From positions 26,138-36,273 of the forward strand of contig MU647779.1 in NCBI GenBank assembly GCA_026770585.1: a stretch of DNA of 10,136 bases, in the 5' to 3' direction. The position numbers and the translations under genes were made by a program. Each line of letters opens with the position of its first letter. The stretch's first letter is position 1. This document shows positions 1 through 6,340 of this stretch, piece by piece. Origin of the DNA: Baffinella frigidus. Lineage: Eukaryota > Cryptophyceae > Cryptomonadales > Baffinellaceae. Below the pieces are notes generated by a model, which searched no databases, was not told where the DNA came from, and saw only the letters and a list, made by a program, of their open reading frames with translations.

Positions 1-70
<70 letters not shown>

Positions 71-180
71 TTCGCTGTCAGGCTGGCTGGCTGGCTGGCT
101 AGTTGGTTGGTTGGTTCGCTGGTTCGCTGGCTGGATGGATGGTTGGTTCGCTGGCTAGCTGGCTGGCTGGCTGGCTGGTT
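1..180. repeat. (GGCT)n microsatellite, partly degenerate
   Basis: The first 70 bases are a pure run of the tetranucleotide GGCT. The rest is the same array with GGTT, GGTTC and GGAT variants, ending just before an A/T-rich stretch at about 181. It runs off the left edge, so its true length is unknown. No gene is seen in it. Confidence 0.97.
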
Positions 181-310
181 GAATTATTTTTTTTAACAGT
201 AGTTAGCTGGGGCGCTAGATGGAAGTGGGTGGGGCACAGGCCTGGATGAGGCTCGCACGCTGCTGCTCAAGCTGTGCCGTCTGCTCCTCAAACTCCGCTA
301 TCCACACCTG

Positions 311-533
311 AGGGTTTGGGGTTTGGGGTTTGGGGGGTGGGGGGTTGGGGTGTGGGGTGTGGGATGTGGGGTTTGAGGTTGAGGGTTTGGGTTTTGGGGT
401 TTACGGTTTACGGTTTACGGTTTAGGTTTTAGGGTTTAGGTCTTGGGGTTTAGAGTTTAGGTTTTAGGTTTCAGGGTTTACGGTTCAGGGTGTAGGGTTT
501 AGGATTTAAAGTTTAGGGTTTAGGGTTCATGGT
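311..533. repeat. Degenerate telomere-type (TTTAGGG-like) repeat, G-rich on plus
   Basis: This stretch is made of GGGTTT, GGTTTAG, GGTTTACG and GGGTTTAGG units, including three successive GGTTTACG-like variants near 400-420. It is a decayed array of the heptamer seen almost pure elsewhere in the window. At a left chromosome end the plus strand would read CCCTAAA, so this G-rich orientation shows it is interstitial. On the minus strand, the transcribed sense of the neighbouring reading frame, it reads C-rich. Confidence 0.85.
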
Positions 534-572
534 GTAGGGCTACCTCGCGGAGCATTGACTGCTCCTGGTAGT

Positions 573-860
573 CGCTCCACACGCCCTGTTGTAGCGAAGG
601 TTAGGGCTTATATTTACACCCTGAATCCCCCACACCCCCGCACACCCTTGAAATTCGGTCCTGGGAAAATCGGTGCTCGCTCCACACGCCCTGTCGTCGT
701 GCAGGTTAGGGATCACATATACACCCTAAGCCCCCCACACCCCCGCACACCCTTGATAATCGGTTCTGGGAGAATCGGTGCTCGCTCCAAACGCCCTGGT
801 GTCGTGCATGTTAAGGGTTATACAGGGTTCCCAGAACCGGGTTTCAAGGGTGTGCGGGGC
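573..860. repeat. 105-bp tandem repeat with inverted terminal arm
   Basis: Units begin with CGCTCCAMACGCCCTG at 573, 678 and 783, giving two full copies of exactly 105 bp and a partial third. The third copy turns into an inverted segment: 829-860 is the near reverse complement of 740-771 (about 28 of 32 bases), with a 57-nt spacer. Because 105 is a multiple of 3, one frame stays open and shows a 35-residue repeat, but that frame has no ATG start and I do not call it a gene. Confidence 0.85.
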
Positions 861-877
861 TTCGGGTACGGGGGGGT

Positions 878-971
878 CTTCAGGTCGTTCAGGTTTTTCA
901 AGATCCCATCATAGGCGGACACTGGGACTGGTTCTGCAGAATGGCCCGGCTTCCCTTAGGATCGCATCAAG
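878..971 (-). mobile_element. Family B repeat, 3' fragment
   Basis: On the minus strand this matches the last ~90 bases of family B: the GATCC..A.GGAAGC block, TTCTGCAGAACCAG, GTGTCCGCCTAT, then a short AACCTGAACGACCTGAAGA tail. The best match starts near 970-980, so the copy covers the last codons and stop of the minus-strand reading frame at 956-1597. Confidence 0.7.
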
Positions 972-1597
972 ATCACCTGCAGCTGGGCCATATCGATGCG
1001 CGTCAGGAACTCGTCAGCCAGCTGCATGAACAGCTCCTCGATCGTGTCGACGTTCTCCGTCAGCCGCCCCTGCACGGACTTGATGAGCTCCATCACCACG
1101 GGCTCCATCGAGTCGTTGATCAGGTCTAGGGTCTTCTCGCACTCGTCCACCGCCTGGTCGTGCCGCTCCTTGAGGCTCTCCAGCATCCCCGACACGCGCT
1201 TGTCCTTGCGGATGTCCTCCATGAACGGCCCGGAGCTCTTGGTGTAGTTCTTGAAGGAGAGGCCCGCATATTCGTACACGCGCGGCGCCTCCTTCCCCGA
1301 GTTTGTCCCCAGCGCGTCCCAGCCGTGCTGCGTCGCAAAACCCGCGCCGACGTTGTATCCCGCACCGATGTGCCACGCGGTTTTCGTCAAGAAGCGCACG
1401 TCGGTCTCCGCCTGATGGACCTCCTTCTTCGGGATCCACCTCGCGTCGGACATCCCCGTGCGGTACTTGGCACGCTCCAGCGCGTCGCGGTTCCCCTGGA
1501 CATCCTTGGCGTACGACACCGGCTTCGTGCGCAGCGCAGTGTGCAGCCCGGTCGTCGCCTGGAAGTCCAGCGACCGGTCATTGTTGGAGTGCGACAT
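956..1597 (-). CDS. Unrecognised 213-residue protein, probably part of a longer gene
   Basis: I do not recognise the family. Coding is supported by a 213-codon frame that is GC-rich, with a balanced residue composition unlike the repeats around it. The N-terminal half has polar and aromatic segments, including GAGYNVGAGF near residues 78-87. From about residue 120 on it is charged and probably helical or coiled coil (EDIRKDKRVSGM, ESLKERHDQAVDECEKTLDL, then ELIKSVQGRLTENVDTIEEL). The ATG at 1597 is the first in frame. The frame stays open without an ATG back to a stop at 1733-1735, so an upstream exon is possible. The end is odd: the last residues LMRS and the TAA lie in a family B copy. Either the gene was truncated by the insertion, or a CAG|GTGATC donor near 978-972 makes this an exon with the repeat in the following intron. 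A flagellar or cytoskeletal coiled-coil protein would fit the helical part, but that is only a guess. Confidence 0.6.
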   Translation of the reverse strand: MSHSNNDRSLDFQATTGLHTALRTKPVSYAKDVQGNRDALERAKYRTGMSDARWIPKKEVHQAETDVRFLTKTAWHIGAGYNVGAGFATQHGWDALGTNSGKEAPRVYEYAGLSFKNYTKSSGPFMEDIRKDKRVSGMLESLKERHDQAVDECEKTLDLINDSMEPVVMELIKSVQGRLTENVDTIEELFMQLADEFLTRIDMAQLQVILMRS

Positions 1598-2157
1598 CTC
1601 TCCGGCAGGAGAACGACGCCCAGAGCAAGCCCCGCCTGCTGGTGGCGGCGCGTCCTCGCCCCCGCCCTCCTCGGCGGTTAATTTCGAAAACCCAAAATCT
1701 CCGGAGTTCCCCGGAACACGGGCACAAACAGGTTATGGGAGGGGAAAAAATGCTCGACCTAAAGGTCGATAAAGAAAGGACCTAACTAAGGACGGGGGGG
1801 CGGGAGAAGGCTGGGGCCCTGGTTGCGGGCACGATGAGCGGGCTAGAAGATAGCGGGTTCGACAAAGGGGAGCGGGGGCGGCGCGCCTGACGGCATTGGG
1901 ATGCGCGCAAGACAAGACTATTTCTCTTATTTCTTTAGTTCTTCATTCTGAATGGTTAAGCTTTTATGCATGGCCATTCGGAATCGGGAGCGGCCCCTTG
2001 AACCACAGCGGGCGGAGCCCAATGCTCTATTTGGGAAGTAAGGCCGATCCGATCCTGGCTTGGGGACAGCAAGGGCTGACACCGACAATCCTGTCTAATA
2101 AACACGAAATCACGAAATCACTTTCACCTAAAGGATCTGCAGATAAAAAATCAACGA
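1598..2157. other. Gene-free stretch upstream of the minus-strand gene
   Basis: 1598-1680 is very GC-rich and is probably the leader or promoter of the minus-strand gene. The 16-bp inverted repeat TCGACCTAAAGGTCGA lies at 1754-1769, and 1775-1793 resembles a decayed A/B tail. 1910-2157 is mixed sequence with another tail-like CACCTAAAGGATCTG near 2125. No gene, TATA box or RNA gene stands out. Confidence 0.5.
1754..1769. repeat. 16-bp inverted repeat upstream of the minus-strand gene
   Basis: TCGACCT and AGGTCGA are perfect 7-bp arms around AA, 157 bp upstream of the minus-strand ATG. It could be a regulatory palindrome. It could equally be a remnant of a repeat tail, since its centre CCTAAAGG matches the CCTAAAGGA tail unit. 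Confidence 0.4.
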
Positions 2158-2286
2158 TTCACGAGCCTCTGCACTGGAAAGATAAACGCGATCCGAAAGC
2201 AAAAAATCTTTCTCTGCAGTCCTTTCTACGGAAGGGCGTGGCGTTGGCATATGTTGGGCGAAATTAAAACCTAAAGGACCTAAAGA
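2158..2286 (+). mobile_element. Family A repeat, 5'-truncated
   Basis: It starts at TTCACGAGCCTCTGCACTGG and runs through GCGATCCGAAAGCAAAAA, CTTTCTCTGCAG, CTTTCTACGGAAGGGCGTG, CATATGTTGGGCGAAATT and AAAACC into CCTAAAGGACCTAAAGA. It has the last ~130 bases of the ~275-bp family A unit. Another truncated copy follows at once. Confidence 0.85.
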
Positions 2287-2353
2287 TCCCTTCTACGAAA
2301 CGGCGTGTCGTTGGGCCATGTTGGGCGAAATTAAAACCTACAGGACCCAAAGA
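2287..2353 (+). mobile_element. Family A repeat, short 3' fragment
   Basis: It begins at CTTCTACGAAACGGCGTGTC and ends with the AAACCTACAGGACCCAAAGA tail. It directly abuts the tail of the copy before it, in the same orientation. Confidence 0.8.
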
Positions 2354-2456
2354 CGAGCCGCTCCCCGTGTGTCTTTGCACAGCTACATTCTGCACAGCCT
2401 GGGGAAAACCCCTACATCCACCTCTTTCACTCTCTCGCTCGCTGACTTCCGTACAC

Positions 2457-2746
2457 TGGGGGAAACCTCTACATTTTTCTTGGTTTGACATCTGAGGTAT
2501 CCGTGGTTGGAGCTCCTATGAGCTGAACGATGGGATACCATTATGGGCCTTCAGCCGACTTGTTTTATCCTGGTGTGTGTGTGAGTATGGGAACTTTTTG
2601 TATACCTTCACACACCCGATGAGGATACCCTTTAGCCGGTTTCTGCCGCGGTCCTCTGCACCGGGGGGCCTGAATGTGATCCGAAAGGAAGCATGGCTTT
2701 TCTGCAGAACCAGTTCCGCTCGAAGAACCTAGAGGACCTAAAGGAC
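2457..2746 (+). mobile_element. Family B repeat, near full length
   Basis: It is a direct repeat of 5514-5774. Shared blocks in order are GGGGAAACCTCT, TGGTTTGACATCTGAGG, TATCCGTGGTTGGAGCTC, GGGATACCATTATGGGCC, TTCAGCCGACTTG, GTGTGTGTGAG, GAGGATACCCTT, ATGTGATCCGAAAGGAAG and CTGCAGAACCAGTTCCG, then an AACCTAGAGGACCTAAAGGA tail. The hairpin GGTATCC...GGATACC lies at 2496-2539. There is no meaningful reading frame. Confidence 0.85.
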
Positions 2747-2853
2747 CCACCAGACTTCGAACCGTCGCGTAGCTATAGGAACAAGCAATACGACAGACTG
2801 CACGACGACTAGGTTGAGGAGAAGACACAGCGGAGGAGTGTCGACAACCTTAT

Positions 2854-2922
2854 CTCAGAGAACTTCAGTTTCGGTGTCCGCCTATGTTGGGAGCTCGAAG
2901 AGCCTAAAGGACCTAAAGGAAG
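2854..2922 (+). mobile_element. Family B repeat, 3' fragment
   Basis: It holds only the 3' end: CTCAGAGAACTTCAG, GTGTCCGCCTATGTTGGGAG, then GAGCCTAAAGGACCTAAAGGA. It shows how the B family ends and that B and A share the same tail. Confidence 0.75.
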
Positions 2923-2954
2923 ACCTTGTTCCATAAGCTCCATAACTTTTCTCT

Positions 2955-3229
2955 TGGGTATCCGTGGTTGACGCTCTTATGCTCCAACCGTGGGATACCA
3001 TGAGCCTCATAAAGGCTGACTTGGGTTTGGTGTGTGTGCGAGCGTGTACCCACTTGGTACTCCTCAAACACCCCAAGAGAACCACCCTGTATCCCCTCTT
3101 CACAAGCCTCTGCACTGGAGAGCTCAACGCGATCCGGAAGCAAAAATTCTTTTTCTGCAGTCAGTTCTACGGAAGGGCTTGTCGTTCGCATATGTTGGGA
3201 GAAATTAAAACCTAAAGGACCTAAAGGAC
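2955..3229 (+). mobile_element. Family A repeat, apparently full length
   Basis: This is the best full-length A copy, about 275 bp. It opens with the GGTATCC...GGATACC hairpin (2957-2999), followed by GCTGACTTGGGTTTGGTGTG, CTCAAACACCCCAAGAG, CCTGTATCCCCTCTTCAC, CCTCTGCACTGGAGAGCTC, CGCGATCCGGAAGC, TTCTGCAGTC, CTACGGAAGGGCTTG, GTTGGGAGAAATTAAAACC, and ends in CCTAAAGGACCTAAAGGA. It has no coding potential. Weak matches to pol III A and B boxes are discussed in the findings. Confidence 0.85.
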
Positions 3230-3464
3230 AGGTTCCTGACCCAGTCCGTGATCTCCTTAATCATAATCCGGGCCGAAGTAGCCCCGGCTACTACTTTTGA
3301 GCAGACCCGGCTACTTTGTTTGACTTGACAAGATTTTTTTTTATAAATATTTTTTAAAAAGGTACAAACAGGTTTTAGATGCTATTGATCCAAAATAAAG
3401 GAACGTTCGTGCTGCTGTAACCAGTATGACGTTCATTAAAGTTCCACAAGCTTCATAAGGAGCA
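3230..3464. other. A/T-rich spacer with a short palindrome
   Basis: No gene is seen. AGTAGCC and GGCTACT form a 16-bp inverted repeat at 3277-3292, and CCGGCTACT recurs near 3308. 3330-3365 is very A/T-rich (runs of T, then A). Confidence 0.6.
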
Positions 3465-3733
3465 TGTCTGGCTGGAGCTTTTATACTTCAACCATGGGAT
3501 ACCATGAGTCTTGTTCAGGCTGACTTGGGTTCGGTGTGTGCGCAAGCGTGTTGCCATTTGGCACTCCTCAAACACCCCCAAGAGAGCCACCCTGTATCCC
3601 CTCTTCACGAGCCTCTGCAATGGAGAACTCAACGCGATCCGAAAGCAAAAATGCTTTCTCTGCAATCCTTTCTACGGAAGGGCGTGTCGTTGGCATGTGT
3701 TGGGAGAAATCAAAACCTAAAGGATCTAGAGGA
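3465..3733 (+). mobile_element. Family A repeat, nearly full length
   Basis: It begins inside the 5' hairpin at TCTGGCTGGAGC, lacking the left outer stem, and is then colinear with the 2955-3229 copy to an AAACCTAAAGGATCTAGAGGA tail. It is the first of four A copies in head-to-tail order up to 4023. Confidence 0.85.
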
Positions 3734-3843
3734 GAGCCAAACGCGATCCGAAAGCAAAAATGCTTTCTCTGCAGATCCCTTCTACGGAACGGCGTGTCGT
3801 TGGCATATGTTGGGCGAAATTAAAACCTAAAGGACCTGAAGGA
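3734..3843 (+). mobile_element. Family A repeat, 5'-truncated
   Basis: It starts at AACGCGATCCGAAAGC right after the tail of the previous copy and ends in CCTAAAGGACCTGAAGGA. Same orientation as its neighbours. Confidence 0.85.
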
Positions 3844-3849
3844 TGTCAA

Positions 3850-3896
3850 CGTTAGGGCCATGTTGGGAGAAATTAAAACCTAAAGGACCTAAAGGA
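3850..3896 (+). mobile_element. Family A repeat, very short 3' fragment
   Basis: Only GTTAGGGCCATGTTGGGAG, AAATTAAAACC and CCTAAAGGACCTAAAGGA remain, about 47 bp, starting six bases after the previous tail. Confidence 0.8.
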
Positions 3897-3904
3897 CAAG
3901 CAAT

Positions 3905-4023
3905 GGCACTGGAGAGCTCAATGCGATCCATAAGCAAAAATACTTTCTCTGCTGATCCTTTCTACGGAAGGGCGTGTCGTTGGGCCATGCTTGGAGAAAT
4001 TAAAACCTACAGGACCTAAAGGA
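3905..4023 (+). mobile_element. Family A repeat, 5'-truncated
   Basis: It starts at GCACTGGAGAGCTCAATG and ends in CCTACAGGACCTAAAGGA. It is the last member of the plus-oriented cluster; A copies to the right are on the minus strand. Confidence 0.85.
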
Positions 4024-4069
4024 TGGGGATGATCGAGCCTAATCGGCCTGAGGCCTTTCTGGCTTCGTA

Positions 4070-4200
4070 GTGAAGTGCCTCAACTTCTCGCCAGAAGCTA
4101 ACTTGCTCAAAATAGGTTTGAAAGTTGGTGTTTTCTGTTTTTTTCGAGGAGTTATGGAAGGGTGAAAAAAACAGATGCGGTGGGGTTTGGGGGTTATCTT
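4070..4200. repeat. Family C repeat, first half of the left copy
   Basis: It aligns with 5207-5360. Shared blocks are CTTC(TC)GCCAGAAGCT, CTCAAAA, GTTTGAAAGTTGGT, GGAGTT.TGGAAGGGTG, GATGCGGT/GGTGCGGT and TTTGGGGG. In this copy the second half is ~310 bp away (4511-4617). I see no known element type. Confidence 0.65.
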
Positions 4201-4510
4201 TCGGGTACATGGGGCTACTCTAAAATCAAGGTACGTCTTTTGAAATCCTTCGGTGTGCGGACCTTCAAAAAGCAAGGTCTGCGAAAAGCGGTCGGTGTGC
4301 GGTTCTTAAATTTTGTACTGCGTAACGGAAACCTTTGCAAAATGTCGCAACAAATTAAGAAACGCAAAAAAGCGGTCGGTGTGCGGTCTTTGATTTATTG
4401 AGGTCCACAATCCAAAATTAAGTTTGTGCCTCAATGTGTGGTACCTTAACTTGAAGTAAGACATGTGTGTTTGCTCGGAGTGTCAGAATGAATTTGAAGA
4501 GGGCATCATG
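4201..4510. other. Gene-free insert splitting family C; 42-bp-spaced motif
   Basis: This segment lies between two halves that are only ~37 bp apart in the other family C copy. It has CGGTGTGCGG at 4251, 4293 and 4377, spacings of 42 and 84 bp; the last two are within the longer GCGGTCGGTGTGCGG. Two of the three sit after a run of A and AGCGGT. No convincing gene is present. Confidence 0.55.
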
Positions 4511-4617
4511 AGGATTTCAGAACCGTCGAGAAAAGAAAAATTGGCCCAGTGGTTTAAAATTTATGTCCCGCAGCGCCCAAACAAAGGCGTCAACGGGCCC
4601 GCCTCGGGACGCTACAC
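4511..4617. repeat. Family C repeat, second half of the left copy
   Basis: It aligns with 5397-5502. Shared blocks are GAGAAAAG, AAATTGGCCCAG, GGGCCCGCC and CGGGAC/GGGACG. Read in the plus frame, both copies are open and give similar peptides (KLAQWFKIY here, KLAQGFKRY there). Aligned codons have more replacement than silent differences, so this may be a coding fossil but does not look constrained. Confidence 0.6.
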
Positions 4618-4737
4618 TGTTGTGTTTGCAAGGAGTTCCCCGCGAGGGTGGAGAAGCAGCTTGTTTGCTCAGAGACATGATGATAAATCAAGGTTGGCTC
4701 GAAACAGCTAGGTCATTTCGTGTTCAAATGCTCTCAG

Positions 4738-4819
4738 CAAAGGCGAACACCTCGCCCTTCCGTAGAAATGATCAGCAGAGAAAGCATTGTCACATTTAGC
4801 TCTCCAGTGGAAAGGCTCG
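4738..4819 (-). mobile_element. Family A repeat, internal fragment
   Basis: On the minus strand it carries the CCTTTCCACTGGAGAGCT, CTTTCTCTGCTGATC, TTTCTACGGAAGGGCG blocks. It lacks the usual 3' end and tail. Confidence 0.7.
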
Positions 4820-4863
4820 CGTCCTTTAGGTCCTTGAGGTGAGTTATCCAGTGCAAAGGCTCG
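4820..4863 (-). mobile_element. Family A repeat, tail plus short internal piece
   Basis: A CCTCAAGGACCTAAAGGA tail (minus) joins directly to a CGAGCCTTTGCACTGG piece, skipping the middle of the unit. 4805-4840 and 4850-4885 are near-identical 36-bp direct repeats that span the tail. This looks like nested insertion or recombination between copies. Confidence 0.6.
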
Positions 4864-4864
4864 C

Positions 4865-5170
4865 GTCCTTTAGGTCCTTGAGGTTTCAATTTCGCCCAAC
4901 ATATGCCAACGACACGTCCTTCCGTAGAAAGGACTGCAGAGAAAGCATTTTTGCTTTCGAATTGCGTTTAGCTCTCCAGTGCAGAGACTCGTGGAGAAGG
5001 GATAAAGGGTTGATTCTCTGCGGCGAGCGGTGAAAGGGAGAGTTATCGAGTGAGGTGTTTGAGTTAATCCATAGGACCGCGCTCGCACACACACCAAAAC
5101 CCCAACTCAGTCTCTATGAGGCCCATAGTGGTATCAAATGGAACCCCTCAAAAAAGCTCCAGCCACGGAA
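4865..5170 (-). mobile_element. Family A repeat, nearly full length
   Basis: Reading down from 5170 it has TTCCGTGGCTGGAGCT, GGTATCA-type hairpin remnants, ACTATGGGCCTCATAGAG, GTTGGGGTTTTGGTGTGTG, CTCTGCACTGGAGAGC, GAAAGCAAAAATGC, TCTGCAGTCCTTTCTACGG, ACGTGTCGTTGGCATATG, GGGCGAAATTGAAACC and the tail. The middle has about 30 extra bases compared with the plus-strand copies. Confidence 0.8.
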
Positions 5171-5206
5171 TCTTAGAGGATCAAGTTAGGGACGGTCCGA
5201 TCCCCT

Positions 5207-5360
5207 TGACTTCCACACCTCTTCGCCAGAAGCTGACAAAAGTTTCTCAAAACAGTTTTGAAAGTTGGTTCGAGAAAGTGGTTTCAGGCTTTTGCCAGGA
5301 GTTGTGGAAGGGTGTGAAGAACCAGGTGCGGTAGGTCTTTGAGGGGCGTTTTGGGGGATA
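5207..5360. repeat. Family C repeat, first half of the right copy
   Basis: It is the partner of 4070-4200, in the same orientation. Here the two halves of the family are almost contiguous, so this is probably closer to the ancestral arrangement. Confidence 0.65.
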
Positions 5361-5396
5361 TGCGTCCGATGCCCCAGGTTGTCAACGTGGATTGGA

Positions 5397-5502
5397 TGAT
5401 TCCAGAACTGTTGAGAAAAGCGAAATTGGCCCAGGGGTTCAAGCGTTACAGCCCGGAGCGTCCAATCCGGGGTGCCGACGGGCCCGCCGCGGGACCCTAT
5501 CC
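5397..5502. repeat. Family C repeat, second half of the right copy
   Basis: It is the partner of 4511-4617. A full-length family B copy begins about 12 bp downstream. Confidence 0.6.
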
Positions 5503-5513
5503 TTTTGGTCCTT

Positions 5514-5774
5514 TGGGGAAACCTCTTGACTTGTTTGGTTTGACATCTGAGGTATCCGTGGTTGGAGCTCATATGAGCCTAACAATGGGATACCATTATG
5601 GGCCTTCAGCCGACTTGTGGTCCTGGTGTGTGTGAGCGCGTTCCCAGTTGGGGATACCTCAAGCCCAATAAGGATACCCTTGAGCCGGTTCTGCCGTTAT
5701 CCTCTGTACAGGGGGGCTTGATGTGATCCGAAAGGAAGCATGGCCTCTCTACAGAACAAGTTCCGGTGTCCGCC
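5514..5774 (+). mobile_element. Family B repeat, nearly full length, interrupted
   Basis: It is a direct repeat of 2457-2746. The hairpin GGTATCC...GGATACC is at 5551-5594, with GCTCATATGAGC as the inner palindrome. It stops at CCGGTGTCCGCC. The expected next bases TATGTTGGGA appear at 5872, after an antisense A copy, so A has inserted into B. Confidence 0.8.
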
Positions 5775-5868
5775 CTTTAGGTCCTTAAGGTTTTAATTTA
5801 TCCCAACAAATGCCAGCGACACGCCGTTCCGTAGAAGGGGGCTGCAGAGAAAGCATTTTTTGCTTTCG
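5775..5868 (-). mobile_element. Family A repeat inserted inside a family B copy
   Basis: On the minus strand it is a 5'-truncated A copy, GAAAGCAAAAAATGC through TAAAACC and CCTTAAGGACCTAAAG. TCCGCC on the left and TCGGCC on the right flank it, which may be an imperfect short target duplication. Confidence 0.75.
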
Positions 5869-5871
5869 GCC

Positions 5872-6190
5872 TATGTTGGGAAGATCATGTCCATGGGCTT
5901 TGGAGCTTTCGAGCTTTAATAAACGGCATACCGCAGCACGCACGATTCTGGGTCCGCTGGACCGAAACGCCGTGGTGAGCACAGCCGCTTATTGCGGGAG
6001 GCGAAAGACGTCTTACGTCTTAAATAACCAGGATGGTGTGTAAAGGTTCCCCCAATCCACACAGTGGACTACGGACGTTTCATCAAAAGTCAACTGACCC
6101 TATGTTCAGTTAACTTTAAGGATTTGCGTGGTGAGCACAGCCGCGGGAGACGTGACGGGCGGCCTGCACAGAGAATTCCGACAGGACCGC
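5872..6190. other. Gene-free stretch with an 18-bp direct repeat and a hairpin
   Basis: TATGTTGGGAAG at 5872 continues the interrupted B copy. CGTGGTGAGCACAGCCGC occurs at 5971-5988 and 6127-6144, followed in both by CGGGAG-type sequence and GACGT. AAAGTCAACTGA (6086-6097) pairs with TCAGTTAACTTT (6106-6117) with one mismatch and an 8-nt loop. I see no gene. Confidence 0.6.
6086..6117. repeat. Inverted repeat, 12-bp arms
   Basis: The arms AAAGTCAACTGA and TCAGTTAACTTT differ from perfect pairing at one position and enclose CCCTATGT. No run of T follows, so there is no reason to call a terminator. Function unknown. Confidence 0.6.
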
Positions 6191-6271
6191 TTAGGTCCTG
6201 TAGGTCCGCAGCTTTTAGTTCCTTAAGGTTCTTTCAACTCCAACCATAGGCGGGCACCAGAACTTGTTCTT
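6191..6271 (-). mobile_element. Family B repeat, 3' fragment with extended tail
   Basis: On the minus strand: AGAACAAGTTCTGGTGCC, CGCCTATGGTTGGAGTTG, AAAGAACCTTAAGGAAC, then further ACCTACAGGACCTAAG units. The tail is longer than in other copies. Confidence 0.7.
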
Positions 6272-6275
6272 AGAT

Positions 6276-6340
6276 CCTTGAGCTTGAGGTCCTTCAGGTT
6301 TTAATTTCTCCCACCATGGCCCAACGACACGCCCTTCCGT
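6276..6340 (-). mobile_element. Family A repeat, 3' fragment
   Basis: On the minus strand: ACGGAAGGGCGTGTCGTTGG, GCCATGGTGGGAG, AAATTAAAACC and a CTGAAGGACCTCAAG tail. It sits next to a family B fragment in the same orientation. Confidence 0.75.

Noticed and set aside
555-914. 119-codon open frame with a 35-residue repeat
   Set aside because: It has no ATG start, is explained by a 105-bp DNA repeat whose period is a multiple of three, and ends in a family B tail.
1160-1681. Long plus-strand open frames over the minus-strand gene
   Set aside because: They are open because the minus-strand gene is GC-rich. Their translations are Arg/Pro/Ala-heavy with no recognisable motif, whereas the minus frame has a normal composition.
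1896-2267. 123-codon plus-strand frame
   Set aside because: Its second half is the translation of a family A copy, and the first half shows no motif or coding bias I can defend.
3504-3830. Overlapping plus-strand frames with similar peptides (e.g. NAIRKQKCFLC)
   Set aside because: The similar peptides come from repeated DNA. Several frames of the same repeat are open at once and differ between copies, so there is no conserved reading frame.
2158-4023. CRISPR array
   Set aside because: The repeats are long, of unequal length, diverged and truncated at different points. Spacing is irregular, there are no cas genes, and the genome is eukaryotic.
6086-6117. Intrinsic terminator
   Set aside because: The stem is A/T-rich, no T-run follows, and the setting is eukaryotic.
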